A DNA stretch of 64,000 bases from Myxococcota bacterium. GTDB taxonomy: Bacteria; Myxococcota_A; UBA9160; SMWR01. Made by a program: the position numbers and the translations under genes. Of the stretch, positions 9,759 to 17,887 are shown piece by piece (positions within the stretch are counted from its first letter, which is position 1; each line of letters starts with the position of its first letter). The notes beneath the pieces were generated by a model. It searched no databases. It had not been told where the DNA came from and saw only the letters and a list, made by a program, of their open reading frames with translations. The stretch spans positions 316,398 to 380,397 of the forward strand of contig JAKVBI010000011.1 of the NCBI GenBank assembly GCA_022447545.1. The letters are read 5' to 3'.

Positions 9759-10109
9759 ATGCACGTAACCCGACTGTTCACCGGCGATGATGGTGAGTCC
9801 CACTTCGAGGACATCGATGTCCCCCTGGAAGAACTGGGTGACATCGGTCGAATCTCAGAACTCCACCCGGCCACCGGCCTCGTCTTTCGCGAAGTCGATG
9901 GGGACTACGACTTCGACTTTCACAACGCCCCCCGGCGCCAATACGTGATCAACCTGGACGCCCCCGTGGACATCGAGACGGGAGATGGCACCCGCCGACG
10001 GATCGAAGCGGGGGGCATCCTGCTGGCCGAAGACACCACGGGGCACGGCCACCGGAGCATCGCCGTGGATGGCAAGCCCCGGCGCTGCCTATTCGTCACC
10101 CTCGACTGA
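9759..10109 (+). CDS. Small cupin-like protein
   Basis: A 116-residue protein starting at ATG 9759, seven bases after GGAG; the frame is open to 9594 but the earlier part is the promoter of the opposite gene. The sequence runs RQYVINLDAPVDIETGDG, then RIEAGGILLAEDTTGHGH, which is the form of a one-domain cupin beta-barrel where the Asp/His pair (EDTTGHGH) ends the barrel. Such proteins occur as small oxygenase-like or binding modules. No substrate can be proposed. Confidence 0.75.
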   Translation: MHVTRLFTGDDGESHFEDIDVPLEELGDIGRISELHPATGLVFREVDGDYDFDFHNAPRRQYVINLDAPVDIETGDGTRRRIEAGGILLAEDTTGHGHRSIAVDGKPRRCLFVTLD

Positions 10110-10233
10110 GTCGAACACAGGGGCTCGATTCACACTCCAGATCCGATTCGTGCCAAGACAGGCAGCGGAATGATCCTGCCAGCGGTCCGCCGAGATCGTG
10201 GGATAATGGGGCTCGGCCCCCTATGGAGACTCC

Positions 10234-10815
10234 ATGCGGAACCCGCGCACCACGAGACCTGGAAGGGTGACTCCCGAACGCCCCGGGGCCCGTATCGCAG
10301 TGCGTCTCAAGGGCTTCGGCGCCCAGAGTCTGGTGGCGACAGAGCCCATCGTCTCAACGCTCCGCCACCTGCCCGAGTCCCACCTGCAGGGCCTGCAGGA
10401 AATCGAATATGACCCCGAACGGATCGGTCAAAAGGCGGCTGGGTATTTCCTACCCCCCCGCGTCTACACTCCGCTTCCAAATCTCCGGTCGGCGGCCGAG
10501 TACCTGCCGGACGAAGCCAAAATCGTCGTCTATGAGTTCGACTCCCCCGCCTCCCTGTACGAACTCCTGTTCCACGAGATCGGACACCATGTGTGTCGAC
10601 ACGTGATCTCCGGAACGATTCGCAAACATTGGGTCACCCAGGTCCACCCACGTGAACCCGCCGTCTCCCCCCAGGGCTCGCGCAATGCACTCGAGGACTT
10701 CGCCGAGGCCTACGCGCTGTTCGCACGTAACCCCGAGCAGCTTCGCAGGAGTCCTGCGAAGCACGCCTTCTTTCGGGACGAGATCTTCCGGTCCAACGGG
10801 CCGAAGGCTCCCTGA
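10234..10815 (+). CDS. Small protein with an HExxH metalloprotease-type motif
   Basis: A 193-residue protein from ATG 10234, six bases after GGAG. It has no signal peptide. HEIGHH at about residue 110 is an HExxH zinc site, and LEDFAEAYALFARNPE some 40 residues later supplies a glutamate in the position expected for a gluzincin-type third ligand (as in lethal-factor-like peptidases). The N-terminal 60 residues are basic and Pro-rich. Whether it is an active peptidase is unknown. It is flanked by the cupin gene and an otherwise empty 390-bp stretch. Confidence 0.65.
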   Translation: MRNPRTTRPGRVTPERPGARIAVRLKGFGAQSLVATEPIVSTLRHLPESHLQGLQEIEYDPERIGQKAAGYFLPPRVYTPLPNLRSAAEYLPDEAKIVVYEFDSPASLYELLFHEIGHHVCRHVISGTIRKHWVTQVHPREPAVSPQGSRNALEDFAEAYALFARNPEQLRRSPAKHAFFRDEIFRSNGPKAP

Positions 10816-11202
10816 ACCGGCTCCATCGGCTCGGCGCCTCGGGCTGCACCGCCAGTGGCAGTCGCGATCTCCCAGGTGTTCAAGTCCTGGCCCTCGGGGA
10901 GTTCGTGGCAGTACGACCCCGTTCGAAGGACTCCGAGATCTCAGCGAACGCTCGAACGAGGTCAATGGAAGTCACCCCTCTGCGATGACCTCAGTTGGGG
11001 CCTCCTCAGCGGCCTCCCAGGCGCTCAGGGGCTTGTTTTTGTGGAATCGAGGTCCGCTTCCCCAGGATGGGCTGGCTCCGCTCGCCTAGGCCATCGCCAA
11101 AGCCCTCCAACCGGACTCAGTCCGTCTCAGGACAATGCAACGCCGTTGACGAAATGGCTTCCGCCGCCCTACACCTTTTCGTCAACGCCATCGAGGTCTG
11201 TC
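10816..11202. other. Non-coding interval with a long inverted repeat
   Basis: This 387-bp stretch carries no convincing gene: frames are open here but codon use and start signals do not match the neighbours. The last 60 bp hold an 11-bp perfect inverted repeat immediately before the exported cyclase-family gene, described separately. A TTGACG hexamer inside its left arm could double as a -35 box. Confidence 0.6.
11144..11187. promoter_or_regulatory. 11-bp inverted repeat upstream of the exported cyclase gene
   Basis: CGTTGACGAAA at 11144-11154 is matched by its exact reverse complement at 11177-11187, separated by 22 bp, so the arm centres are 33 bp (about three helical turns) apart. The right arm ends 15 bp before the ATG. 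It could be two operator half-sites bound on the same DNA face or, if transcribed, a hairpin close to the ribosome site. Seen directly; function inferred. Confidence 0.5.
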
Positions 11203-12141
11203 ATGAGAACATTCATCACTCTTCTCTCTCTTCTCGCGTGGGTCGGGCTGCCTGGTTCAGGCCAATCCGAGGATTGGTTCCCCTCCCGCTACGGCCCTGA
11301 AGACTCGCTGGGAGCTCTCAATCTCCTCTCAGCCAAGAATGTGGTCGCCGCCAGTCGCCTGGTCAAAACTGGCAAGACCTACGCGCTTGGCGTGATCACC
11401 GGCCGCGCCTCACCGGCCTTCGGTGCTCGCGCCTTCAATCTCGTCGTCTTCCCGGGCGGCGACGGCTCGGGCGTAGGCCTGGGCACCAACCGGACCACCT
11501 TCAATGACGATTACCTCTCGTCGCATCTCGGTATCGGCACTCAGATCGATGGCCTGGGACACCTGGGCATCGATCACCGCTACTACAACGGCACCCACCA
11601 GAGCGAATTCTTTCGGCCCGACGGTGTGACACGCTTTGGCACTCACGACATCCCCCCCATCGTCACCCGCGGGGTGCTGTTGGATATGGCTGGATTACTT
11701 GGAGTGGATGTACTGGCGCCCGGCACGGCCCTCAACCGCACTGAAATCGATGCCGCAGCGAAACGGCAGGACATCGAGATCCGTCAGGGGGACGTGGTGT
11801 TGGTTCACACCGGCTGGCAGAGTCTTGCCACCAAGGAACCTTCGAAATTCATTGCAGCGGAACCCGGGTTGGGGATGGAGGGGGCGAGTTATCTGGCCGA
11901 CCGGGGGGTAGTGGCGGTCGGGGCGGACACATGGGCGGTCGAGGTGCTCCCTCCCGAAAACCCTCGCGAGGCCTTTCCCGTCCACCAGGTCCTCCTGGCC
12001 AAGCATGGCGTGTACATCCTGGAGAACATCGACACAGCGGAACTCGCTGCAGACGCTGCCTACGAGTTCATGTTCGTCGCGAGCGCACCCCGCTTCGAGG
12101 GCGCGGTGCAGATGGTCGTCAATCCCGTAGCGATCCGCTGA
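11203..12141 (+). CDS. Exported cyclase family protein
   Basis: A 312-residue protein from ATG 11203. The N-terminus (MRTFITLLSLLAWVGLPGSG) is a probable Sec signal peptide. The body repeats the cyclase-family pattern: RYGPEDSLGALNLLS, GTQIDGLGHLGI, TRGVLLDMAG, GDVVLVHTGWQS and GADTWAVEV. It is a distant relative of the cytosolic protein at 612-1673. The metal-binding region keeps the Asp (IDG) but has Gln where KynB-type enzymes have His. Export suggests hydrolysis of a substrate outside the cytoplasm. It stands alone between an empty upstream interval with an inverted repeat and the convergent PEP-CTERM gene. Confidence 0.82.
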   Translation: MRTFITLLSLLAWVGLPGSGQSEDWFPSRYGPEDSLGALNLLSAKNVVAASRLVKTGKTYALGVITGRASPAFGARAFNLVVFPGGDGSGVGLGTNRTTFNDDYLSSHLGIGTQIDGLGHLGIDHRYYNGTHQSEFFRPDGVTRFGTHDIPPIVTRGVLLDMAGLLGVDVLAPGTALNRTEIDAAAKRQDIEIRQGDVVLVHTGWQSLATKEPSKFIAAEPGLGMEGASYLADRGVVAVGADTWAVEVLPPENPREAFPVHQVLLAKHGVYILENIDTAELAADAAYEFMFVASAPRFEGAVQMVVNPVAIR

Positions 12142-12218
12142 AACACGGGAATCCCAACAATGGGTCGGCAACCCAAAGAGCCAACCGAGTGGACGACCGG
12201 TGATCTCGGACGGGTGGT

Positions 12219-13754
12219 CTAACCGGTTCGTCTCACGCCTGCGCATCGGCGGCGCGACAGACCCAGCAACCCCAATCCGACCAGTAACCCGGTACTCGGC
12301 TCGGGGATGAACTGGAGACCATTGAAGGCCACGAAGGCCCCGGCGACCGTCGGCCGGAACTCGATCCACACCGGGGGAGCGCCGTTACTCTGGTGGAAGG
12401 CGATCATCGTTTCTCTCGCCGCTTCAGCTCCAGTGCCGGGCGTGTACGAACCGTTGTGGGAGTACCAGGTGGTGCCCTCGTCCTCGCTGACCCAGATTTC
12501 GACTTCTGAGATATCCGTCGTCTGATAGTGGAACGTCTTGATCTGGTAGCCGTCGTTGAACAAGTTGTCGATCACCAATCGGAGCCCACCCTCGGCTCCC
12601 ACGCCGTCCTTTCGAAGCTCGTTGGCAAAGGCCACCGTCGAGAGCGTGTAATCGAACGGAACCACCTGCTCAGACCCGTCGATCGGCTCCATGGTCATCG
12701 TGACGGTCCGAGAGGGAATACTCGGAATGAAAACACTCTGATCAAAACTCGTCTGGACGCTGTCCGCTGCCGTGGACCCCACAGACCACTCCACGAAGTT
12801 ATCCTGGACATCACCGTTTCCGAGATCGATTCGGGGAGATTGGAGCATCTCCATGTCGCGAACGATCTGAAAGTCGTCGAAGGTCTTGACCATGTCATCT
12901 TCATTGGTGGTCGCGACAAACGCAACGGTATCTCCGAGCGTAGTACGGTCCCCGGAAACACCGGCAACCGCTTCGAGGTCTCGATTGATCTCGATGTCGA
13001 AATCGATCCCTTCGAGCATGTCGGTGAAGTCGGGGTTGATCCAGACCTTGAGGGTCTCCTGACCACCGGGGCTGTCATCGATGTAAAGAGCGCTGAAGAC
13101 GTAATTCGGCTTGTCGGGCTCGGCGACAACGTCAGAAACCACCCTCGTGTCGCCCAGCACCGCAAAGAAGTAGTCACTGTGATCGAAGACTCCCGGCGAA
13201 ATCTCTTCGTCGATTCCGTCGTTCTCGATGCCATACGCCATGACGACACCTTCACTATCAGTGAATTCAACGGACATCTCGTAGGCTTCGTGGTTGTCTT
13301 CTATCTGGGTCAACTCCGTGGCCGTGTAATACGCATCTTCCTGGTGGACGCCGGAGACGTCACAATCAGGGTCCTGATTTCCAGGAGGACAACCCAGGTT
13401 TTCGACCTCCTCCAGATCGAATTCACGCTCGACGCGAAACTCCTCACCATCCGTGTCGCCAACCTCGACCTTGCCATTTTCAATCACGAACGCATCGACG
13501 GGAGTCTCGTCCACGTTCTCCCAACTGCTCGTCCATGTGGCACCACTCGACACACCGCCCTGTTGAAAGGTCGTGCCATCGTCGTTTTCCGTGGGGAGGT
13601 CCGCGAGATAGGTTCCATCGTCGTAGTTAAAGAAGTCCTGGGTCAAGGGGCATGCCAAACTTGGAGTCGAAACCATGGACGTCATCGCAAGTGCCGACAG
13701 CATGAAGCCCGACTCCATCCATGACCGAACACGGCTTGTCTTCAACATCAGCAT
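12219..13754 (-). CDS. PEP-CTERM sorting domain protein
   Basis: A 511-residue exported protein. The start (ATG 13754, preceded by GGAAGG; a second ATG is two codons in) leads into a signal peptide (FMLSALAMTSMVSTPSLA). The last 28 residues are a complete PEP-CTERM signal: IPEPSTG, the hydrophobic LLVGLGLLGL and the basic SRRR. This tail directs exosortase cleavage and attachment to the surface or matrix. The N-terminal 150 residues (FFNYDDGTYLADLP, WTSSWENVDE) resemble the lectin-like beta-sandwich common in this class. The rest is acidic and beta-rich with no enzymatic motif. It is 32 bp downstream of a second PEP-CTERM gene, probably co-transcribed. Confidence 0.9.
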   Translation of the reverse strand: MLMLKTSRVRSWMESGFMLSALAMTSMVSTPSLACPLTQDFFNYDDGTYLADLPTENDDGTTFQQGGVSSGATWTSSWENVDETPVDAFVIENGKVEVGDTDGEEFRVEREFDLEEVENLGCPPGNQDPDCDVSGVHQEDAYYTATELTQIEDNHEAYEMSVEFTDSEGVVMAYGIENDGIDEEISPGVFDHSDYFFAVLGDTRVVSDVVAEPDKPNYVFSALYIDDSPGGQETLKVWINPDFTDMLEGIDFDIEINRDLEAVAGVSGDRTTLGDTVAFVATTNEDDMVKTFDDFQIVRDMEMLQSPRIDLGNGDVQDNFVEWSVGSTAADSVQTSFDQSVFIPSIPSRTVTMTMEPIDGSEQVVPFDYTLSTVAFANELRKDGVGAEGGLRLVIDNLFNDGYQIKTFHYQTTDISEVEIWVSEDEGTTWYSHNGSYTPGTGAEAARETMIAFHQSNGAPPVWIEFRPTVAGAFVAFNGLQFIPEPSTGLLVGLGLLGLSRRRCAGVRRTG

Positions 13755-13786
13755 GGGGACCTTCCAGACGACGGCAACCCGATCAC

Positions 13787-14569
13787 CTAGAGACTCTTCC
13801 TTCTTACGAGCGCAAGGCTGAGAGCCCCAAATCCAAGAAGCAGCGCCGATCCCGGCTCGGGAACCGCGACCAGGAAAGTGCTGTTGAACGTTGCACTGTC
13901 CCGACCCGTGAGGTTGAAGCGATGCTCGATCCCAATGTTCACATTGACAGCCCCGGCGGGGATCGTGGGACCGGGCAAGCCCGCCTGGTCGGTAGCCACG
14001 GCCACTTGACCGAGGAAAGTGACTTGAGCACTAAAGGGATCCAGCAGGTCCAGCGCTGGGACACCATCCAAACTCGCGCTGTACCCGGGTTTGCCCGCTG
14101 TATTCTTGATCTCTGCCGAACCATCCTCCTCACCGTCGGCCAGGGTGATCACCGTCGATCCTCCAATCAGGGAGGCCGAGAGCGGTGAGACGGCGGTGGA
14201 GATGGAAAAACTGAAATCCTGGGCTGAACCCGTGAGGTTCGAAAAAGCCCCAACGAAGTTGATGTAGGGGTCGGGATCGTATTTGAGTTCCTGCCAACTG
14301 AGTTGGAGGGTCGAGGGGATGGTAATGGAGCCGGTTCGCAGGATCGCCAGCGTGGTCGAGCCTTCGGGCTCGACCACATCCTGACTCAATTCTGCGAGTT
14401 CGGAGTAGGTGTAGGTGTAGTCAGTGCCGTCGACGCTAACGGTCATCTCGAGGCCCGTGTGAGAGGCCGTCGAGTCCGCCAGGCTGATGCCTGGGGAGAG
14501 AACACACGCCACCCATAACGCGATGGATCCGTGCGAAGTAAGGATGCCAAGCCAACTTCGGGAGGACAA
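13787..14569 (-). CDS. PEP-CTERM sorting domain protein, first gene of the pair
   Basis: A 260-residue exported protein that ends with VPEPGSALLLGFGALSLAL followed by VRRKSL, a canonical PEP-CTERM tail. No ATG is available; the earliest start is TTG 14569, giving a signal peptide with the core IALWVACVLSPGISLA. The mature part is beta-rich and Ser/Thr-rich (TYTYSELAELSQDV, FSFSISTAVSPLSASL), with no catalytic motif, suggesting a structural or matrix protein. A sigma-54 type promoter lies about 40 bp upstream and a dyad about 105 bp further up, as described separately. No exosortase gene is in the window. Confidence 0.85.
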   Translation of the reverse strand: MSSRSWLGILTSHGSIALWVACVLSPGISLADSTASHTGLEMTVSVDGTDYTYTYSELAELSQDVVEPEGSTTLAILRTGSITIPSTLQLSWQELKYDPDPYINFVGAFSNLTGSAQDFSFSISTAVSPLSASLIGGSTVITLADGEEDGSAEIKNTAGKPGYSASLDGVPALDLLDPFSAQVTFLGQVAVATDQAGLPGPTIPAGAVNVNIGIEHRFNLTGRDSATFNSTFLVAVPEPGSALLLGFGALSLALVRRKSL

Positions 14570-14607
14570 AGCTATTACCCAGTTACATTTTTCTGCTGAG
14601 AGTGAAC

Positions 14608-14623
14608 TGCAAGTACTATGCCG
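14608..14623 (-). promoter_or_regulatory. Probable sigma-54 (-24/-12) promoter of the PEP-CTERM pair
   Basis: Read on the minus strand this is CGGCATAGTACTTGCA. It fits the TGGCAC-N5-TTGCA consensus with GG and GC exactly 12 bases apart (first G to G), with only the outer T and the sixth base differing. Transcription would begin near 14597, about 28 bases before the TTG start. Sigma-54 promoters with the PrsK/PrsR regulators are known for PEP-CTERM genes in other bacteria, which supports the call. Confidence 0.65.
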
Positions 14624-14704
14624 GCAAAAATCACCGGGTAGGGGTTAATTTTATTAATGATTTCAATGAATTCTGAGCGACCCCCCTCAAAACAGCGCTG
14701 AGGA

Positions 14705-14724
14705 AATGGAAAAGATTTTCCATT
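14705..14724. promoter_or_regulatory. Perfect dyad AATGGAAAA-GA-TTTTCCATT, candidate enhancer site
   Basis: Two 9-bp arms are exactly inverted around a 2-bp centre. A third copy of the half-site TTTTCCATT lies at 14746-14754, 30 bp away in the same orientation as the right arm. The dyad centre is about 105 bp upstream of the -12 element on the minus strand, the usual place for an enhancer-binding protein of sigma-54 promoters. Sequence and spacing are observed; the role is inferred. Confidence 0.55.
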
Positions 14725-14955
14725 TTCACCCCATATAGGAACAGGTTTTCCATTATCTGGGCCTCCCCGAATCCCTCTCCGCCGATCCTGGAAAGCATTG
14801 AATCCGCGCCTGCTGCCTTCCCAGTAAATGCTCAACGGGAGGAATCCGAGTCCTCTGAGACCCGAAGAATCCAGAGGGCTCCTCTCCCGCGTTCGCCCAT
14901 GGAGCTTGAGCGCAAGCTGCCATCCATCACGCCCTGAAAGCGGAATGGGCGCCGA

Positions 14956-17628
14956 TCAATCCCCAGGTGACGGGGAGACACGAGCCTTCGGAGACTCAGA
15001 GGTCGGATCGGACGCCATTGAGCCGACCGGGTTTCGAGACTCCGTCGCGGCATCCAGAAGCTTTTCGATCTCTTCGAACAGATTGGTATGGCGGTACGGT
15101 TTCTGGATAAAGGCGTTCCAGGGCGAGGCCTTCTCGCGGATGACCCGAAGGGCTTCCTCGGGATACCCACTCGAGAGAAGTACCGGAAGTCTGGGGCACC
15201 GAACGCGAATGCGATCGAGGGTCTCGAGTCCACCAATCCCAGGCATGGTCAGATCCAGGATCACCAGATCCGGAATCCGCTCGGGATCGTTGAGTTCGAG
15301 CAGCGCCTCCTCTCCGCTACCGACTTGATGAACATCCAGTCCCCGCCCTCCCAACACCTTGGCCAGGACGCTGCGCACTGATTGCTCGTCGTCCACGACC
15401 AGAACGCTGCGACCCTCGAAACAAACCGAGGAGTGTTCGCCTGGTTCGTTTTGGACCACGACTGGCTCGACGGGCTGATGCATCGGCAACAGCACGGTGA
15501 ATGCGCTTCCAGTTCCCAGTGCCGTTTCAATCCTGAGCGCACCACCGTGACCATCCAGAATCCCGAGGGTCGAGGCGAGACCCAGCCCCCGTCCCGTGAA
15601 TTTCGTCGTAAAGAAGGGATCGAAGATCCGTTCCAGAGTCCTTCGATCCATCCCCGTGCCGCTGTCCATGACGCGCAGAAAGACGACCTCATTCGGAATC
15701 GCTCCGTGCTCGGCAAAAGACTCCGCTAGCGACGTGGGCGGCGGCTCGCCCCGGCCCGTCTCGATTCGGATGGTTCCGATGTCGTCACCGATGGAGTCTG
15801 CTGCATTGGTCACTAGATTCATCACGATCTGGCGGATCTCGGCAGAGCCAGCGCGAACCAGCGGAAGCCCCGGCGACAAACGAAAATCGACTTCGACCCC
15901 CTTTGGAATCGAAACCATCAACAGTTCGGCAACCTCGCGAACGAGCCGCGAAAGATCCAGGTCTTCGCGGTGGAAGCTCGTCTTGCCCGCATAGGCCAAC
16001 AGTTGACCCGTGAGTTCACTCGCACGCACCGCAGCGGATTGGACATCGGACAACAGCGCGTGAGCACTCGCATCCTCGGCAACCTCCTGCTGAGCGAGTT
16101 CCGCATTGGCCAGAATCGCGACCAGTAGATTATTGAAATCATGTGCGATGCCCCCGGCCAGAACGCCGAGTCCTTCGAGTTTCTGGGACTGGATCATCGC
16201 CTGGAGATCCCGCCTACGGCGAGTGACGTCGACGAAGCGCCACACGCGTCCATCGATGCCATGGCTCGCATCGATGGGAAAGGTCTGAGCTTCGACGATT
16301 CTCCCATCTTCCAGCAACAGGTCCTGCGTATCCTCGAAGTTCCGGTCGAAGTCATCGGGCCTGCGATGCCAGGCTCTCGAAAACTCACGGCGCGGCTGCT
16401 CTCGAAGCTGCCTTCCCACTTGTTCGAGGGCCTCTGTCCCCCAGGCATAGACCATCTCGCGCGAAGCACCCCAAAGTGCCGCAAAGGCCTGGTTGACATA
16501 ACGGATCTCACCGCTCGAGGACTGAACGAGCAAGCCCTCCCCACTACCGTGAACCACGGCGTCAAGAACCGCCGCTCGTTCTGCAGCGATGTCGTGGGCC
16601 CGCCGAAGTGGGGTTCGGTCGCGCAGGCGCAGGCACAGTCCAGCGAGAGCACCTCGCCCCCGATAAACGGGAGAAACATCCACAACGATCCAGAGCTCTT
16701 CTCCCGTCGGCGAATGGAAGCGGTGCTCCGGACCCGGCTCGCCCCGGGGTGGGTCGAGAGCCTCGGTCAGAGAAAAACTGGGCAGAGCTTCGGCCATCAG
16801 GCCATCGAGGGCGATCCCCGGTGCCAGCTGACCCTCTGCGAACAAACGGCTCGCCGCCGGGTTGGAGAACAGAACCCGGAGGTCTGTACTGACGATGATC
16901 ACTGCATCGGCGTCCTGGTCGAGAACGCCGGGCAAAGAAACTCGCTCGAGGACAAAAAGATCCCGGCGCTCCACGGCGTAGAGGAAGAGTACGCAACACA
17001 ATGCAAAGCCGAGTGCCGTCGGGTCATAGCTGAGCGGCTCGGGGCTCAGGATGTACGTCATGTTCAGCACGAGGGGAATCGTGATGGCCGCCACGAGAAA
17101 ACGGCACTGGGAGCGGATCACACGGTCGGCACTCGTGATACTTCCCCGCACGTGCATCCACAGCGAAGCGAACATGACGGTGTAATTGAGGCAGGCAGTC
17201 ACGACCCACAGAGGACCGTAGGTACTTCGTCCACCGGGGTAGGTGCCAGCCAGGAATTCGCCGTGCCAGGGGTTCGTCACCAATCCAACCCAGAGCAGTG
17301 AATTAATGACAATCAGGCTCCGAAGACCGAAGCCCGACGGGAACCGGGCGTAGCCATAGATCTGCGCGAAGCGATGGCTGAACCCCCACCAGGCAGAAGC
17401 GATCCCCAGCAAGCCGGTATACAGGATCACCATGCCGACCCAGCGCAGGGAATCGTCCTCGGCCCAGAGGTTCGCGATCAGGTCGCCCACGGAGAAGACC
17501 AACGCAGACGCGAAACTCAAGGGGAGCCAGGGCCACAGGGCCGCGGGCGGTCTTCGATAGAAGACGTGAGTCGTCAGGGCGACGATCAAGGCGATCGCCA
17601 AAGCGGTTGCGACTTCCCAGTCGGGCAT
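14956..17628 (-). CDS. Membrane hybrid sensor histidine kinase (7TM-PAS-PAS-HisKA-HATPase-REC)
   Basis: An 890-residue protein from ATG 17628, which follows AGGGGA by five bases; the frame is open to 17808 but the extra part looks non-coding. Residues 1-225 form about seven membrane helices like the N-terminal 7TM sensor region. Two PAS-like domains follow (VIIVSTDLRVLFSNPAA; LVQSSSGEIRYVNQAF). The phosphoacceptor is in GGIAHDFNNLL, the N-box is QIVMNLVTNAADS, and the G-boxes are MDSGTGMD and GRGLGLAS. A C-terminal receiver starts at SVLVVDDEQS with Asp in VILDLTMPG. It sits directly upstream of the sigma-54 controlled PEP-CTERM pair in the same orientation. No separate response regulator or sigma-54 activator is in the window. 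Confidence 0.92.
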   Translation of the reverse strand: MPDWEVATALAIALIVALTTHVFYRRPPAALWPWLPLSFASALVFSVGDLIANLWAEDDSLRWVGMVILYTGLLGIASAWWGFSHRFAQIYGYARFPSGFGLRSLIVINSLLWVGLVTNPWHGEFLAGTYPGGRSTYGPLWVVTACLNYTVMFASLWMHVRGSITSADRVIRSQCRFLVAAITIPLVLNMTYILSPEPLSYDPTALGFALCCVLFLYAVERRDLFVLERVSLPGVLDQDADAVIIVSTDLRVLFSNPAASRLFAEGQLAPGIALDGLMAEALPSFSLTEALDPPRGEPGPEHRFHSPTGEELWIVVDVSPVYRGRGALAGLCLRLRDRTPLRRAHDIAAERAAVLDAVVHGSGEGLLVQSSSGEIRYVNQAFAALWGASREMVYAWGTEALEQVGRQLREQPRREFSRAWHRRPDDFDRNFEDTQDLLLEDGRIVEAQTFPIDASHGIDGRVWRFVDVTRRRRDLQAMIQSQKLEGLGVLAGGIAHDFNNLLVAILANAELAQQEVAEDASAHALLSDVQSAAVRASELTGQLLAYAGKTSFHREDLDLSRLVREVAELLMVSIPKGVEVDFRLSPGLPLVRAGSAEIRQIVMNLVTNAADSIGDDIGTIRIETGRGEPPPTSLAESFAEHGAIPNEVVFLRVMDSGTGMDRRTLERIFDPFFTTKFTGRGLGLASTLGILDGHGGALRIETALGTGSAFTVLLPMHQPVEPVVVQNEPGEHSSVCFEGRSVLVVDDEQSVRSVLAKVLGGRGLDVHQVGSGEEALLELNDPERIPDLVILDLTMPGIGGLETLDRIRVRCPRLPVLLSSGYPEEALRVIREKASPWNAFIQKPYRHTNLFEEIEKLLDAATESRNPVGSMASDPTSESPKARVSPSPGD

Positions 17629-17670
17629 GACTTCCCCTCTCGACGGGCCCCAGCCGGAGGCGGTCTTCCC

Positions 17671-17685
17671 ATTGTGATGCACAAT
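17671..17685. promoter_or_regulatory. Short palindrome ATTGTG-ATG-CACAAT upstream of the kinase gene
   Basis: Six-base arms are perfectly inverted around three bases, 43 bp upstream of the kinase start within a 259-bp intergenic stretch. It could be an operator for the kinase gene; no matching promoter hexamers are clear. Low certainty because short palindromes also arise by chance. Confidence 0.3.
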
Positions 17686-17887
17686 CCGTTCCAGGCCCAG
17701 TCCAAGACCCAGGAACCGGATATCGTCGCCTGGCACTGCCGAGCTCGGACCTCCGTACGATTTCGGAGGTTTCGCCCGATTTGGTACAGCTGCGTGCCTG
17801 GAAGACACGCGGCCGGTCGGGCTGTGGCACCCGGGGGAACCCTCCCCCCGTCAACTCAGGTAATCACCTGATTCTTCATGCGGGCAC

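Larger units (their letters stand above)
14570..14955. other. AT-richer regulatory interval upstream of the PEP-CTERM pair
   Basis: This 386-bp stretch between the histidine kinase stop and the first PEP-CTERM start is clearly less GC-rich than its surroundings, especially 14570-14760. An 86-codon open frame on the minus strand lacks coding character. The interval contains the sigma-54 promoter, a 20-bp dyad plus an extra half-site, and a short hairpin (AGCTTG/CAAGCT, 14905-14920) that lacks a T-run. Confidence 0.7.

Noticed and set aside
14575-14835. An 86-codon open frame upstream of the PEP-CTERM pair
   Set aside because: It lies in the AT-rich regulatory stretch, lacks a ribosome site and covers the sigma-54 promoter.
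14956-17628. Naming the kinase PrsK
   Set aside because: It carries a C-terminal receiver and two PAS-like domains, which do not match the PrsK layout as I know it.
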